Assembly (NCBI GenBank): GCA_945787595.1
Contig: CALZJV010000351.1
Span: 1 to 6,532 of the forward strand
DNA: 6,532 bases
Reading direction: 5' to 3'
Source: an uncultured Desulfobacterales bacterium
Lineage (GTDB): Bacteria > Desulfobacterota > Desulfobacteria > Desulfobacterales > JAFDCJ01
This document shows positions 1 through 4,328 of the stretch, piece by piece. Position numbers and translations under genes: made by a program. The number at the start of each line of letters is the position of its first letter. Position 1 is the stretch's first letter. The notes under the pieces are model-generated. The model was not told the DNA's origin. It ran no database searches and saw only the letters and a program-made list of their open reading frames with translations.

Positions 1-17
1 AATATTCACTATTTTTA

Positions 18-46
18 TTGACATTAATTTAGAATGGAATTACATA
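18..46 (+). promoter_or_regulatory. sigma70-like promoter for the tRNA pair
   Basis: A perfect -35 box TTGACA lies at 18-23, followed after a 17-base spacer by a weak -10 candidate, TACATA, at 41-46. Initiation would fall near position 53, just before the tRNA-Lys 5' end at 60. The -35 box and spacing are convincing and the -10 box is only partly consensus. It would drive both tRNAs as one transcript, since the 96 bases between them hold no evident second promoter or terminator. Confidence 0.55.
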
Positions 47-59
47 GCAGGTTTCTAAC

Positions 60-135
60 GGGCCGTTAACTCAGTCGGTAGAGTATCTGCCTTTTAAGCA
101 GAGAGTCGCTGGTTCGAGCCCAGCACGGCCCACCA
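60..135 (+). tRNA. tRNA-Lys (anticodon UUU)
   Basis: A complete 76-base cloverleaf with an encoded CCA end. The acceptor GGGCCGT (60-66) pairs with ACGGCCC (125-131), the discriminator is A132 and CCA is 133-135. The anticodon stem TCTGC/GCAGA (86-90 with 98-102) closes the loop CTTTTAA with anticodon TTT at 93-95, which reads lysine AAA/AAG. The T-loop contains the usual GGTTCGA. It is the first gene of a two-tRNA transcript. No gene is seen in the spacer at 136-231. Confidence 0.97.
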
Positions 136-231
136 ACTCGCAAAGAGCATAGCGCTAAGGGCAAAACGTGAGCTTCGATTCAATTATCTTACGCCAGGCG
201 CTTTACGCATTGCTCCATGCGAAATATCTGC

Positions 232-309
232 GTCCCCATCGTCTAGCCTGGTCCAGGACACCGGCCTTTCACGCCGGCAACAGGGGTTCAAATCCCCTTG
301 GGGACGCCA
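232..309 (+). tRNA. tRNA-Glu (anticodon UUC), apparent integration target
   Basis: A complete 78-base cloverleaf. The acceptor GTCCCCA (232-238) pairs with TGGGGAC (299-305), the discriminator is G306 and CCA is encoded at 307-309. The anticodon stem CCGGC/GCCGG (261-265 with 273-277) closes the loop CTTTCAC with anticodon TTC at 268-270, which reads glutamate. The T-loop is GGTTCAAAT. Its last 15 bases (295-309) recur exactly at 1337-1351 and 4226-4240. tRNA 3' ends are classic attachment sites for tyrosine recombinases, so this gene is the likely attB of the modules downstream. The tRNA itself is intact. Confidence 0.97.
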
Positions 310-324
310 ATTAAATCAATAAAT

Positions 325-355
325 GGTCGTCAGATAATCTGGCGGCCTTTTTTTT
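325..355 (+). terminator. rho-independent terminator after tRNA-Glu
   Basis: The stem GGTCGTCAG (325-333) pairs with CTGGCGGCC (339-347) over 9 bp with two G-T wobbles, around a 5-base loop, and eight T follow (348-355). It starts 16 bases after the tRNA CCA. Related hairpins occupy the same place after both downstream copies of the tRNA end (1364 and 4253). Confidence 0.9.
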
Positions 356-396
356 GTTGCCGCCGTGAAAGGCCGAAATGCAATCAGATATTGCTG

Positions 397-438
397 TTGA
401 CAATTAAAACATTTTCAGTAATACTCTCAGTAATACTT
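397..438 (+). promoter_or_regulatory. promoter and tandem-repeat operator of the vapBC operon
   Basis: TTGACA (397-402) is a perfect -35 box, and a -10 candidate TAATAC (419-424) follows at 16 bases. The -10 lies inside a tandem direct repeat of 12 bases, TCAGTAATACTC (415-426) and TCAGTAATACTT (427-438), with 11 of 12 positions identical. A repeat across the -10 is where an autoregulating AbrB-type antitoxin would bind. The boxes and repeat are seen; operator function is inferred. Confidence 0.6.
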
Positions 439-456
439 ATAGGGAAGGATAAAATT

Positions 457-690
457 ATGCCAAGAGTAACCCAAAAAGGCCAGGTAACCATCCCCCGCCA
501 AATTAGATTGATAATGAGCATTAAAACCGGCGACGAAGTCACTTTTGAAATGGATAGAGATAAGGTTGTACTGAAGAAAAAAACAACTACAGACAGAAAT
601 TTCGAAAAGTACGTTGGATTTCTATCACATTTGAAAGGCAAAATTCCGGAGGATATCATCGACCAGTTGCGCGGGAATTCTAATGATTAA
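457..690 (+). CDS. vapB: VapB-type antitoxin, SpoVT/AbrB fold
   Basis: A 77-aa protein. Residues 1-45 match the swapped-hairpin AbrB DNA-binding domain: the family signature TQKGQVTIPRQIR is at 5-17, followed by the GDEV turn and the strand pattern VTFEMDRDKVVLKKK. The C-terminal 30 residues (FLSHLKGKIPEDIIDQLRG) would be the segment that wraps the toxin. The frame is open back to 298, inside tRNA-Glu, but the ATG at 457 is chosen because AGGGAAGGA (441-449) precedes it at the right distance and the AbrB domain begins there. It overlaps the toxin gene by 8 bases, so translation is probably coupled. By family knowledge it neutralises the PIN toxin and represses its own promoter. It is the cargo of module 1. 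Confidence 0.9.
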   Translation: MPRVTQKGQVTIPRQIRLIMSIKTGDEVTFEMDRDKVVLKKKTTTDRNFEKYVGFLSHLKGKIPEDIIDQLRGNSND

Positions 691-1159
691 TTCTGTTGAT
701 ACAAACATATTATTGGACATTTTGATACCTAACTCGGTGCAGGTTCAATCTTCACTTCGGTGTTTATCAAACATTGATTCAAATGATGAGCTAATTATTT
801 CTGAAGCAGTTTTTGCTGAATTGGGCTCTCAATTTTTATCCTTTAAAGATCTTACCAAATTTTTAAGAGACACAGGCATCAAACTTGTTAATTCAAATGA
901 GGATTCGCTGTTTGAAGCCAGCCGTGCATGGAAAAAATATTCTGAACGCCAAAAAAATTCGATTGTGTGTTCTTCATGTGGTAAGAAACAGACTCTATCC
1001 TGTAATACATGCCAAAAGGTAATTTCTTTTCGGCAACATATACTGAGCGATTTTTTAATAGGGGCTCACGCAAAGATTCAAGCCGACAGGTTAATCACTA
1101 GAGACAGAGGTTTCTACAGATCTTATTTCAAGGGTCTGGCAATCCAAACCCCGAATTAA
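683..1159 (+). CDS. vapC: VapC-family PIN ribonuclease toxin with four-cysteine insert
   Basis: A 158-aa PIN-domain toxin, predicted to cleave RNA with Mg2+ when not held by VapB. The expected acidic residues are visible: D6 in SVDTNILLD, E46 in VFAELGSQ, D123 in ILSDFLIGAHA and D141 in LITRDRGFY. Between the helical part and D123 there is an insert with C96-x2-C99 and C107-x2-C110, a zinc-ribbon-like pattern that the shortest VapCs lack. I recall relatives with this insert, so it is probably a recognised subgroup rather than unique. The ATG lies within the last codons of vapB (ATGATTAA), which fits the usual antitoxin-first order. The frame is intact and its AT-rich codon use matches vapB. 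Confidence 0.9.
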   Translation: MINSVDTNILLDILIPNSVQVQSSLRCLSNIDSNDELIISEAVFAELGSQFLSFKDLTKFLRDTGIKLVNSNEDSLFEASRAWKKYSERQKNSIVCSSCGKKQTLSCNTCQKVISFRQHILSDFLIGAHAKIQADRLITRDRGFYRSYFKGLAIQTPN

Positions 1160-1235
1160 GGAAGCAAAGCGAAAATTTACTTTCATAAAATTACTAAGCG
1201 GCGGGCTACGGTAAGTAATTGACAATTCCCTTTCT

Positions 1236-1351
1236 ATTGAAATCATTTTAAATTCAATCAGAATAGGGTAGGGGGTGTATTAAACCTTCCCTACTCAAAC
1301 TGATCGTATCTGACAAACAATGATACTTTACAGGTACCCTTGGGGACGCCA
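1236..1351 (+). repeat. 116-base attachment-type repeat, copy 1 (right end of module 1)
   Basis: Aligned without gaps to 4125-4240, 103 of 116 bases agree. The last 40 bases (1312-1351) are identical in both copies and end in the tRNA-Glu 3' end CCCTTGGGGACGCCA (1337-1351). Internal structure: an ATTGAA/TTCAAT hairpin with an 11-base loop (1236-1258), then CAGAAT, then an imperfect hairpin TAGGGTAGG with CCTTCCCTA. Mismatches fall mostly in the loop of the second hairpin. The layout resembles an attP arm plus core: a core copied from the tRNA next to conserved structured DNA that a recombinase or accessory protein could bind. The function is inferred. Confidence 0.85.
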
Positions 1352-1363
1352 CTACGAATTTAT

Positions 1364-1392
1364 GGCCGTCAGGTATCTGACGGCCTTTTTTT
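1364..1392 (+). terminator. rho-independent terminator after repeat copy 1
   Basis: A perfect 9-bp stem, GGCCGTCAG (1364-1372) with CTGACGGCC (1377-1385), a GTAT loop and seven T (1386-1392). It begins 13 bases after the CCA of the repeated tRNA end, the same offset as at copy 2. It would have served tRNA-Glu if module 2 was inserted at the tRNA before module 1 arrived. Confidence 0.9.
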
Positions 1393-1526
1393 ATTTCCAC
1401 AGAAAAAGGCCGGTGTCATATACATTTTATCCTGAGCTTGCCGAAGAAGCCGCATATTTTAGGGATCAACTGGGATAAACTTTTTCTGAGGGAAACCGAA
1501 GGAAATTTTCTTGGGTACGCCGATTT

Positions 1527-1555
1527 AAGCGGTTATCAAACAGATAACCGCTTTT
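1527..1555 (+). terminator. strong isolated terminator hairpin
   Basis: A perfect 11-bp stem, AAGCGGTTATC (1527-1537) with GATAACCGCTT (1543-1553), with loop AAACA and a short T run (1552-1555). No gene ends immediately before it on the plus strand. Just upstream, 1508-1522 matches the tRNA-Glu 3' end at 11 of 15 bases, so it may be the terminator of an older, degenerate insertion site. Confidence 0.7.
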
Positions 1556-1573
1556 GCTTATTATCATTTTTAA

Positions 1574-1604
1574 TACCTCGCCCGCTTGCGGCGAGGAGCT
1601 TCAT
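1574..1604. repeat. REP-like palindrome A
   Basis: CCTCGCC (1576-1582) pairs perfectly with GGCGAGG (1590-1596) around CGCTTGC, followed by AGCTTCATT. The form (TA + GC-rich stem + CTTG-type loop + TTCATT tail) resembles palindrome B at 2411-2443. These are of the class mobilised by REP-associated tyrosine transposases, and remnants of such a gene lie at 4329 and 5427-6180. Membership of one family is an inference from shape and flank. Confidence 0.55.
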
Positions 1605-1684
1605 TTTAATACAGCTCAGCACAGTCGTTTAATGCTTTGTTTTTTGCAGTTTTGCATGCTTTGCAAAGGCTGGGTTATATAGGG

Positions 1685-1849
1685 CTATGCGACTTTATTT
1701 TCTTTTATGTTTCTATTGAAAAATTTCCGTTTAGTCTTTTTTTCCATTTCCTGGTAGTGCTTTATCAGCCTTTCGGTGCTATGACTGTGCTCTTGTGAAA
1801 TTTTATGCCGTAGTTGCCTAATTCTTTCGATAACTGGATCATCCTTCAT
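1685..1849 (-). CDS. small antitoxin partner of the upstream PIN toxin
   Basis: A 54-aa charged protein starting MKDDPVIERIRQLRHKIS and ending NIKENKVA. It begins 2 bases after the stop of the PIN gene (stop 1854-1852, ATG 1849-1847). A strong Shine-Dalgarno, GGGAGGA, sits inside the toxin's last codons. The sequence is rich in Arg, Lys, Glu and His and predicted helical, with no membrane segment. I recall short proteins of this kind (xxDPVIExIRxxRHxIS, then LIxHYxExE) encoded next to PIN toxins of this type, so the antitoxin role is likely but not proven. Gene order is toxin first, the reverse of most type II systems, which fits a chain in which the antitoxin is translated from its own strong site. 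Confidence 0.8.
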   Translation of the reverse strand: MKDDPVIERIRQLRHKISQEHSHSTERLIKHYQEMEKKTKRKFFNRNIKENKVA

Positions 1850-1851
1850 TT

Positions 1852-2328
1852 TTATTCCTCCCATGACAAAAGCTCCACCGGCGTTATTAATGCCGGAACA
1901 TAAAGACCTAAGAGCGTATTAAGTCGTCTTATGTGTGAAAACTTATTGGCATTTGCCAGATGTTTGCAGTTCCACGTTAATAGAAAATCACAGCCGTGAA
2001 AAGATGCAATTGCCAGATGAAGAGCGTCTCCCAATACATCAGCCGGCATTAGTTTGCGCTTTATATACGTCTCAACGATATCATGAATCTCCGTATTGAT
2101 GCTTAAAAGAGGGATATCTGCAACCAAATTCAGAATTTTTTCTTTAATGGGATAATCTCCACGTTCAAGTTCTTCTATAACTGCGATGCTTGTAACAAGC
2201 TGATAGTGTTCACGCTGATTATTCCACCATTCCCTTGTCCAATTTCTTCGTGCAATCATCTCAGGTTCAGTTCTAACTTCCTGGTAGAAGCTGGGAATTG
2301 TCGTTTCTATGTAAACAACTCTTTTCAT
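1852..2328 (-). CDS. PIN-domain toxin of a toxin-first type II TA operon
   Basis: A 158-aa PIN protein. The start MKRVVYIETTIPSFY carries the strand-1 acidic position as E8 rather than D, which I believe is normal for this subgroup. The next signature is RRNWTREWW at 27-35. E52-E53 (VIEELERG) and D101 (LGDALHLAIA) provide the other acidic positions. The C-terminal FLLTWNCKHLANANK (115-129) has W-N where other PINs have D. Predicted function: a metal-dependent ribonuclease restrained by the 54-aa product encoded 2 bases downstream. The ATG at 2328-2326 fits the domain start. Only a weak upstream AGG is present, so toxin translation may be poorer than that of the antitoxin. No clear promoter was found in the adjoining sequence. 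Confidence 0.85.
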   Translation of the reverse strand: MKRVVYIETTIPSFYQEVRTEPEMIARRNWTREWWNNQREHYQLVTSIAVIEELERGDYPIKEKILNLVADIPLLSINTEIHDIVETYIKRKLMPADVLGDALHLAIASFHGCDFLLTWNCKHLANANKFSHIRRLNTLLGLYVPALITPVELLSWEE

Positions 2329-2410
2329 TATTCGAGATGCCTTTTTTAATCTCTTTTAGGGTCTAATTCCCCACAGGTTGTTGCGATAGAATCCACAAAA
2401 TAAATTGAAT

Positions 2411-2443
2411 GATACCCCGCGGTTTGCCGTGGGTAGGTTCATT
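2411..2443. repeat. REP-like palindrome B
   Basis: CCCGCGG (2416-2422) pairs with CCGTGGG (2427-2433) around a TTTG loop with one G-T pair. The outer TA/TA can also pair if C2415 bulges. It is followed by TAGGTTCATT. Its flank resembles palindrome A at 1576. It lies about 80 bases upstream of the PIN toxin gene, in the zone where its promoter would be expected. Confidence 0.55.
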
Positions 2444-2445
2444 CC

Positions 2446-2728
2446 GGATTTAAAGGCCTGCTTACTAAAAAAAATAATAATCCTGATTTAAATTTTTGAC
2501 AACCATTTTTATCGGCAAATCCGGTAACCTTGAAAACAGAGAAAATAAAGAGGAGGTAGGTTCTCTATGCTTGACACAAAAGAAATTTCATAGAAAAAGA
2601 TATGACAGGCAATCAATTTAGATAATGTTTTTGGTCCTCTTTCAGCGGACCAGAAGGAGCCTCCCTGAGTAACCGGAACCTCCGGTTGGAACCGGGGGAC
2701 ATGCGAATAAATATTTTAGTTTATTGGC
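2446..2728. other. intergenic stretch with a broken leader ORF and hairpins
   Basis: AGGAGG (2551-2556) precedes an ATG (2567) that encodes only MLDTKEIS before TAG. In the frame shifted by one base, from 2587, the reading continues as FIEKDMTGNQFR and then stops at about 2625. This looks like the start of a gene interrupted by a small deletion; I do not recognise the protein. Two hairpins follow: GGTCC/GGACC (2633-2637 with 2647-2651) and a perfect 7-bp AACCGGA/TCCGGTT with a 3-base loop (2671-2687). They could be ends or structural parts of a lost mobile element. No other gene is seen. Confidence 0.35.
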
Positions 2729-3043
2729 TTAAGGCCAGAATTCGTCCGCCGAGCCGCTCCAGTTTCGTGCTTTCTTCGGAATTAAGCGTCGGCTCTGCAT
2801 CCAAACCTTCTCATAGTCCATCTCTCTTGTTCTGCTTTTCCGCGTCCCAAGCCGGACCCATCGCTCCTCAAAATTGATGTCGTCCGCCCAAGTCAATCCT
2901 AAGGCCTCGCTTTTACGTGCCCCTGTGTGCAAATGCGTGCCAAGCAAAACACGGTCATGTCCTTGGGCGACAAGCAATACCTTCAGGATATCCTGAATTG
3001 GAATTAAGCGCCTGGCTTTTTTTTCTTCGAATCCGATGGAAGG
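2729..3043 (-). pseudogene. tyrosine recombinase (phage-type integrase) fragment
   Basis: An open stretch of 104 codons without a proper start, preceded by a stop at 3046-3044. It opens with EEKKARRLIPIQDILKV, as in the linker leading to the catalytic domain. It then shows DRVLLGTHLHTGARKSEALG, in which the R of HTGAR is the first catalytic arginine, followed by LTWADDINFE and WVRLGTRKSRTREMDYE, the usual beta strands after that motif. The later catalytic residues (K/H-x-x-R, H/W and the nucleophile Tyr) are absent: the reading ends after about 29 residues that no longer look like the family. The N-terminal arm- and core-binding domains are also gone. It cannot be active. Its place inside module 2 makes it the natural candidate for the enzyme that once used the tRNA-Glu site. 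Confidence 0.8.
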
Positions 3044-3317
3044 TTATCTACGGATCAACTCGGTTATTTGAACACCTTGAAATGTGCATAGTGTTTGATC
3101 TCACTGGCTTTGAAGTGAAAGTTGTGGCTATGAAATAAGGATTGTGACTATACCGCGCTTGCCAAGGAAGCATCGAAGAAACATCGGAGGGAAACATCAA
3201 AGCTTGAATTGCGAATTATAGCGATATCTTATTCACCATTAAAGCTTTGACCTATTCCAACCTTCCTATGCAGCTTGGCGTTTGATGTCGCTGCGTGTGG
3301 AAATGGGCGGGGAGGGA
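3044..3317. other. stretch with no gene seen
   Basis: All frames on both strands are short and interrupted. The short plus-strand frame that covers part of it lacks a ribosome binding site and any family signature. On the minus strand, 3064-3121 has an 18-codon piece (HNFHFKASEIKHYAHFKVFK) ending in a stop, possibly decayed coding sequence. It lies between the recombinase remnant and the end of the PIN gene. Confidence 0.4.
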
Positions 3318-3689
3318 TTAAACGATTTTGCAGTTATATGCCGGAAATTTGGGATCATCGGACATTAGTGGCAGTCTGTTCACGATGGCTTGCGCAATGA
3401 TCATCCGGTCGAAAGGGTCTTTATGATGGAGCGGCATTTTTCCCAACAACATTGCGTGATCACCGGAAAAACTGAGTATTTCGATTCTCATTTCCTTGGC
3501 CATTTCAAGCGGATCAAACTCAACATGAATTTTTCCGATGGCGTGTTTCATCATCAGCTCCGCGATGCTCATGGCGCTTAAGAAAACCTCGTTAGCCGGT
3601 GTCTCCAGTTCATAGCGCCTTTTGTCACTAAGCCTTTCAGGTGAAGTGAGCATCCACAAAAAAATATGGGTATCCAACAGGATTTTCAT
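3318..3689 (-). CDS. vapC: VapC-family PIN toxin (COG3744-like)
   Basis: A 123-aa PIN ribonuclease toxin. It shows MKILLDTHIFLW with D6, then MSIAELMMKHAIGK with E44, then the subgroup hallmark HHKDPFDRMIIAQA with D94, and a C-terminal LMSDDPKF with D111 and D112. The length is typical. The gene overlaps the upstream Phd-type antitoxin gene by 4 bases (ATGA at 3689-3686), so the two are translationally coupled and share the promoter near 3950-3980. By family knowledge it cleaves RNA and is neutralised by the antitoxin. The frame is intact. It belongs to a different PIN subgroup from the two other PIN toxins here, so these are separate acquisitions and not duplicates. Confidence 0.92.
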   Translation of the reverse strand: MKILLDTHIFLWMLTSPERLSDKRRYELETPANEVFLSAMSIAELMMKHAIGKIHVEFDPLEMAKEMRIEILSFSGDHAMLLGKMPLHHKDPFDRMIIAQAIVNRLPLMSDDPKFPAYNCKIV

Positions 3690-3919
3690 GATTGGTCACC
3701 ATAAAACATGGCATTGATCTCCTCATCCTCATTCAGAAAGTCCTCAGGGATCTCGATTTGTCCCGCGAGCAATCCAAGTTTGCGTTTCTCCTTTGGTTTA
3801 TGCGGCACAATTTCAACCAGCGGCAGGTTATTTTTGGCAATGATCACCTTTTCTCCGTGATACGCCATATCAATCAGCTTAGACAGGTTTGTTTTCGCTT
3901 CGGATACATTGATAATCAT
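3686..3919 (-). CDS. Phd/YefM-family antitoxin (COG4118-like)
   Basis: A 77-aa antitoxin. Residues 1-45 have the Phd fold signature: MIINVSEAKTNLSKLIDMA (VSEAK...LS.L), then GEKVIIAKNNLPLVEIVP (the GE.V.I.....P...I.P motif). The remainder, LAGQIEIPEDFLNEDEEINAMF, is the disordered toxin-binding tail. A Shine-Dalgarno GAGGGG lies 6 bases before the ATG at 3919-3917. It is the first gene of the operon and overlaps the PIN toxin by 4 bases. Expected role: toxin neutralisation and autorepression at the inverted repeat around the -10 box. Confidence 0.92.
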   Translation of the reverse strand: MIINVSEAKTNLSKLIDMAYHGEKVIIAKNNLPLVEIVPHKPKEKRKLGLLAGQIEIPEDFLNEDEEINAMFYGDQS

Positions 3920-3946
3920 AATGGCCCCTCAATTTTGAAGTTTACA

Positions 3947-3981
3947 TGACCAACTATAACCATTCAGACCAGGTTGGTCAA
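3947..3981 (-). promoter_or_regulatory. promoter and operator of the Phd/PIN operon
   Basis: On the minus strand, -35 TTGACC (3981-3976), a 17-base spacer and -10 TATAGT (3958-3953) match the sigma70 consensus at 5 of 6 positions each. The promoter is enclosed by a perfect 7-bp inverted repeat TGACCAA/TTGGTCA (3947-3953 and 3974-3980), which overlaps both boxes. This is a fitting operator for the Phd-type antitoxin. The boxes and the repeat are seen; binding is inferred. Confidence 0.72.
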
Positions 3982-4124
3982 CCATTTGTTTGAAGATACC
4001 CGCAAATTGTCTCGTGATTATGTTCTCTAAATCGTGTCTCATTGTATCAATGTCCCGTGTATCAGTGTTCAAAATGGGATCAAAACTTGAATATAGATCT
4101 GATGCATTTTACGACTCTTTTTTA

Positions 4125-4240
4125 ATTGAAATCATTACAAATTCAATCAGAATAGGGTAGGGGAGATTCAAAACCTTCCCAACTCAAGGTGATCGTCTCC
4201 GACAAACAATGATACTTTACAGGTACCCTTGGGGACGCCA
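4125..4240 (+). repeat. 116-base attachment-type repeat, copy 2 (right end of module 2)
   Basis: The ungapped partner of 1236-1351 (103/116). It has the same ATTGAA-11-TTCAAT hairpin followed by CAGAAT (4125-4153), the same G-rich/C-rich imperfect hairpin, and the identical 40-base end 4201-4240 that closes with the tRNA-Glu 3' sequence CCCTTGGGGACGCCA (4226-4240). In the second hairpin, copy 2 has lost one pair that copy 1 keeps. A terminator follows 13 bases later, as at copy 1. Confidence 0.85.
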
Positions 4241-4252
4241 TCAAGATTAAAT

Positions 4253-4282
4253 GGTCGTCAGCGAATCTGACGACCTTTTTTT
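4253..4282 (+). terminator. rho-independent terminator after repeat copy 2
   Basis: A perfect 9-bp stem, GGTCGTCAG (4253-4261) with CTGACGACC (4267-4275), loop CGAAT, then seven T (4276-4282). Compared with the terminators at 325 and 1364, pair 3 is T-G, C-G and T-A in turn, which keeps pairing while the sequence changes. It may be the original chromosomal terminator of tRNA-Glu, now displaced by 3.9 kb. Confidence 0.9.
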
Positions 4283-4311
4283 ATTGAGCAGTTTTATTTC
4301 TCAATCAGAAT
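4283..4311. repeat. third copy of the repeat's first hairpin
   Basis: ATTGAG, 11 bases, CTCAAT, CAGAAT: the same 29-base layout as 1236-1264 and 4125-4153 (ATTGAA, 11 bases, TTCAAT, CAGAAT). The closing pair has changed from A-T to G-C and the loop differs, while TCAATCAGAAT is identical in all three. Here it stands just right of the terminator instead of left of the tRNA-end core. This suggests a conserved structure or a protein-binding site. Confidence 0.6.
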
Positions 4312-4328
4312 GCCCCTGCAACTTATTT

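Larger units (their letters stand above)
1393..1684. other. gene-poor stretch at the left of module 2
   Basis: No convincing gene is seen. The open frame on the plus strand from about 1438 runs through a perfect terminator hairpin and a REP-like palindrome and has no ribosome binding site, so I do not call it. The stretch holds a short motif CCTGAGCTTGCCGAAG (1431-1446), which resembles a dispersed intergenic repeat I recall from many bacterial genomes (unverified), the hairpin at 1527-1555 and the palindrome at 1576-1596. Confidence 0.6.

Noticed and set aside
298..456. Upstream extension of the vapB frame into tRNA-Glu
   Set aside because: It begins within the tRNA and crosses its terminator and the vapB promoter; the AbrB domain and ribosome binding site fit the ATG at 457.
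1438..1632. Plus-strand 64-codon frame
   Set aside because: It runs through a perfect terminator hairpin and a REP-like palindrome, has no ribosome binding site, and its product has no family features.
1236..4240. CRISPR array or integron cassette array
   Set aside because: The repeats are only two, 2.9 kb apart, and end in a tRNA 3' sequence; there is no regular spacer series, no cas gene, and no attC R'/R'' boxes with an integron integrase.
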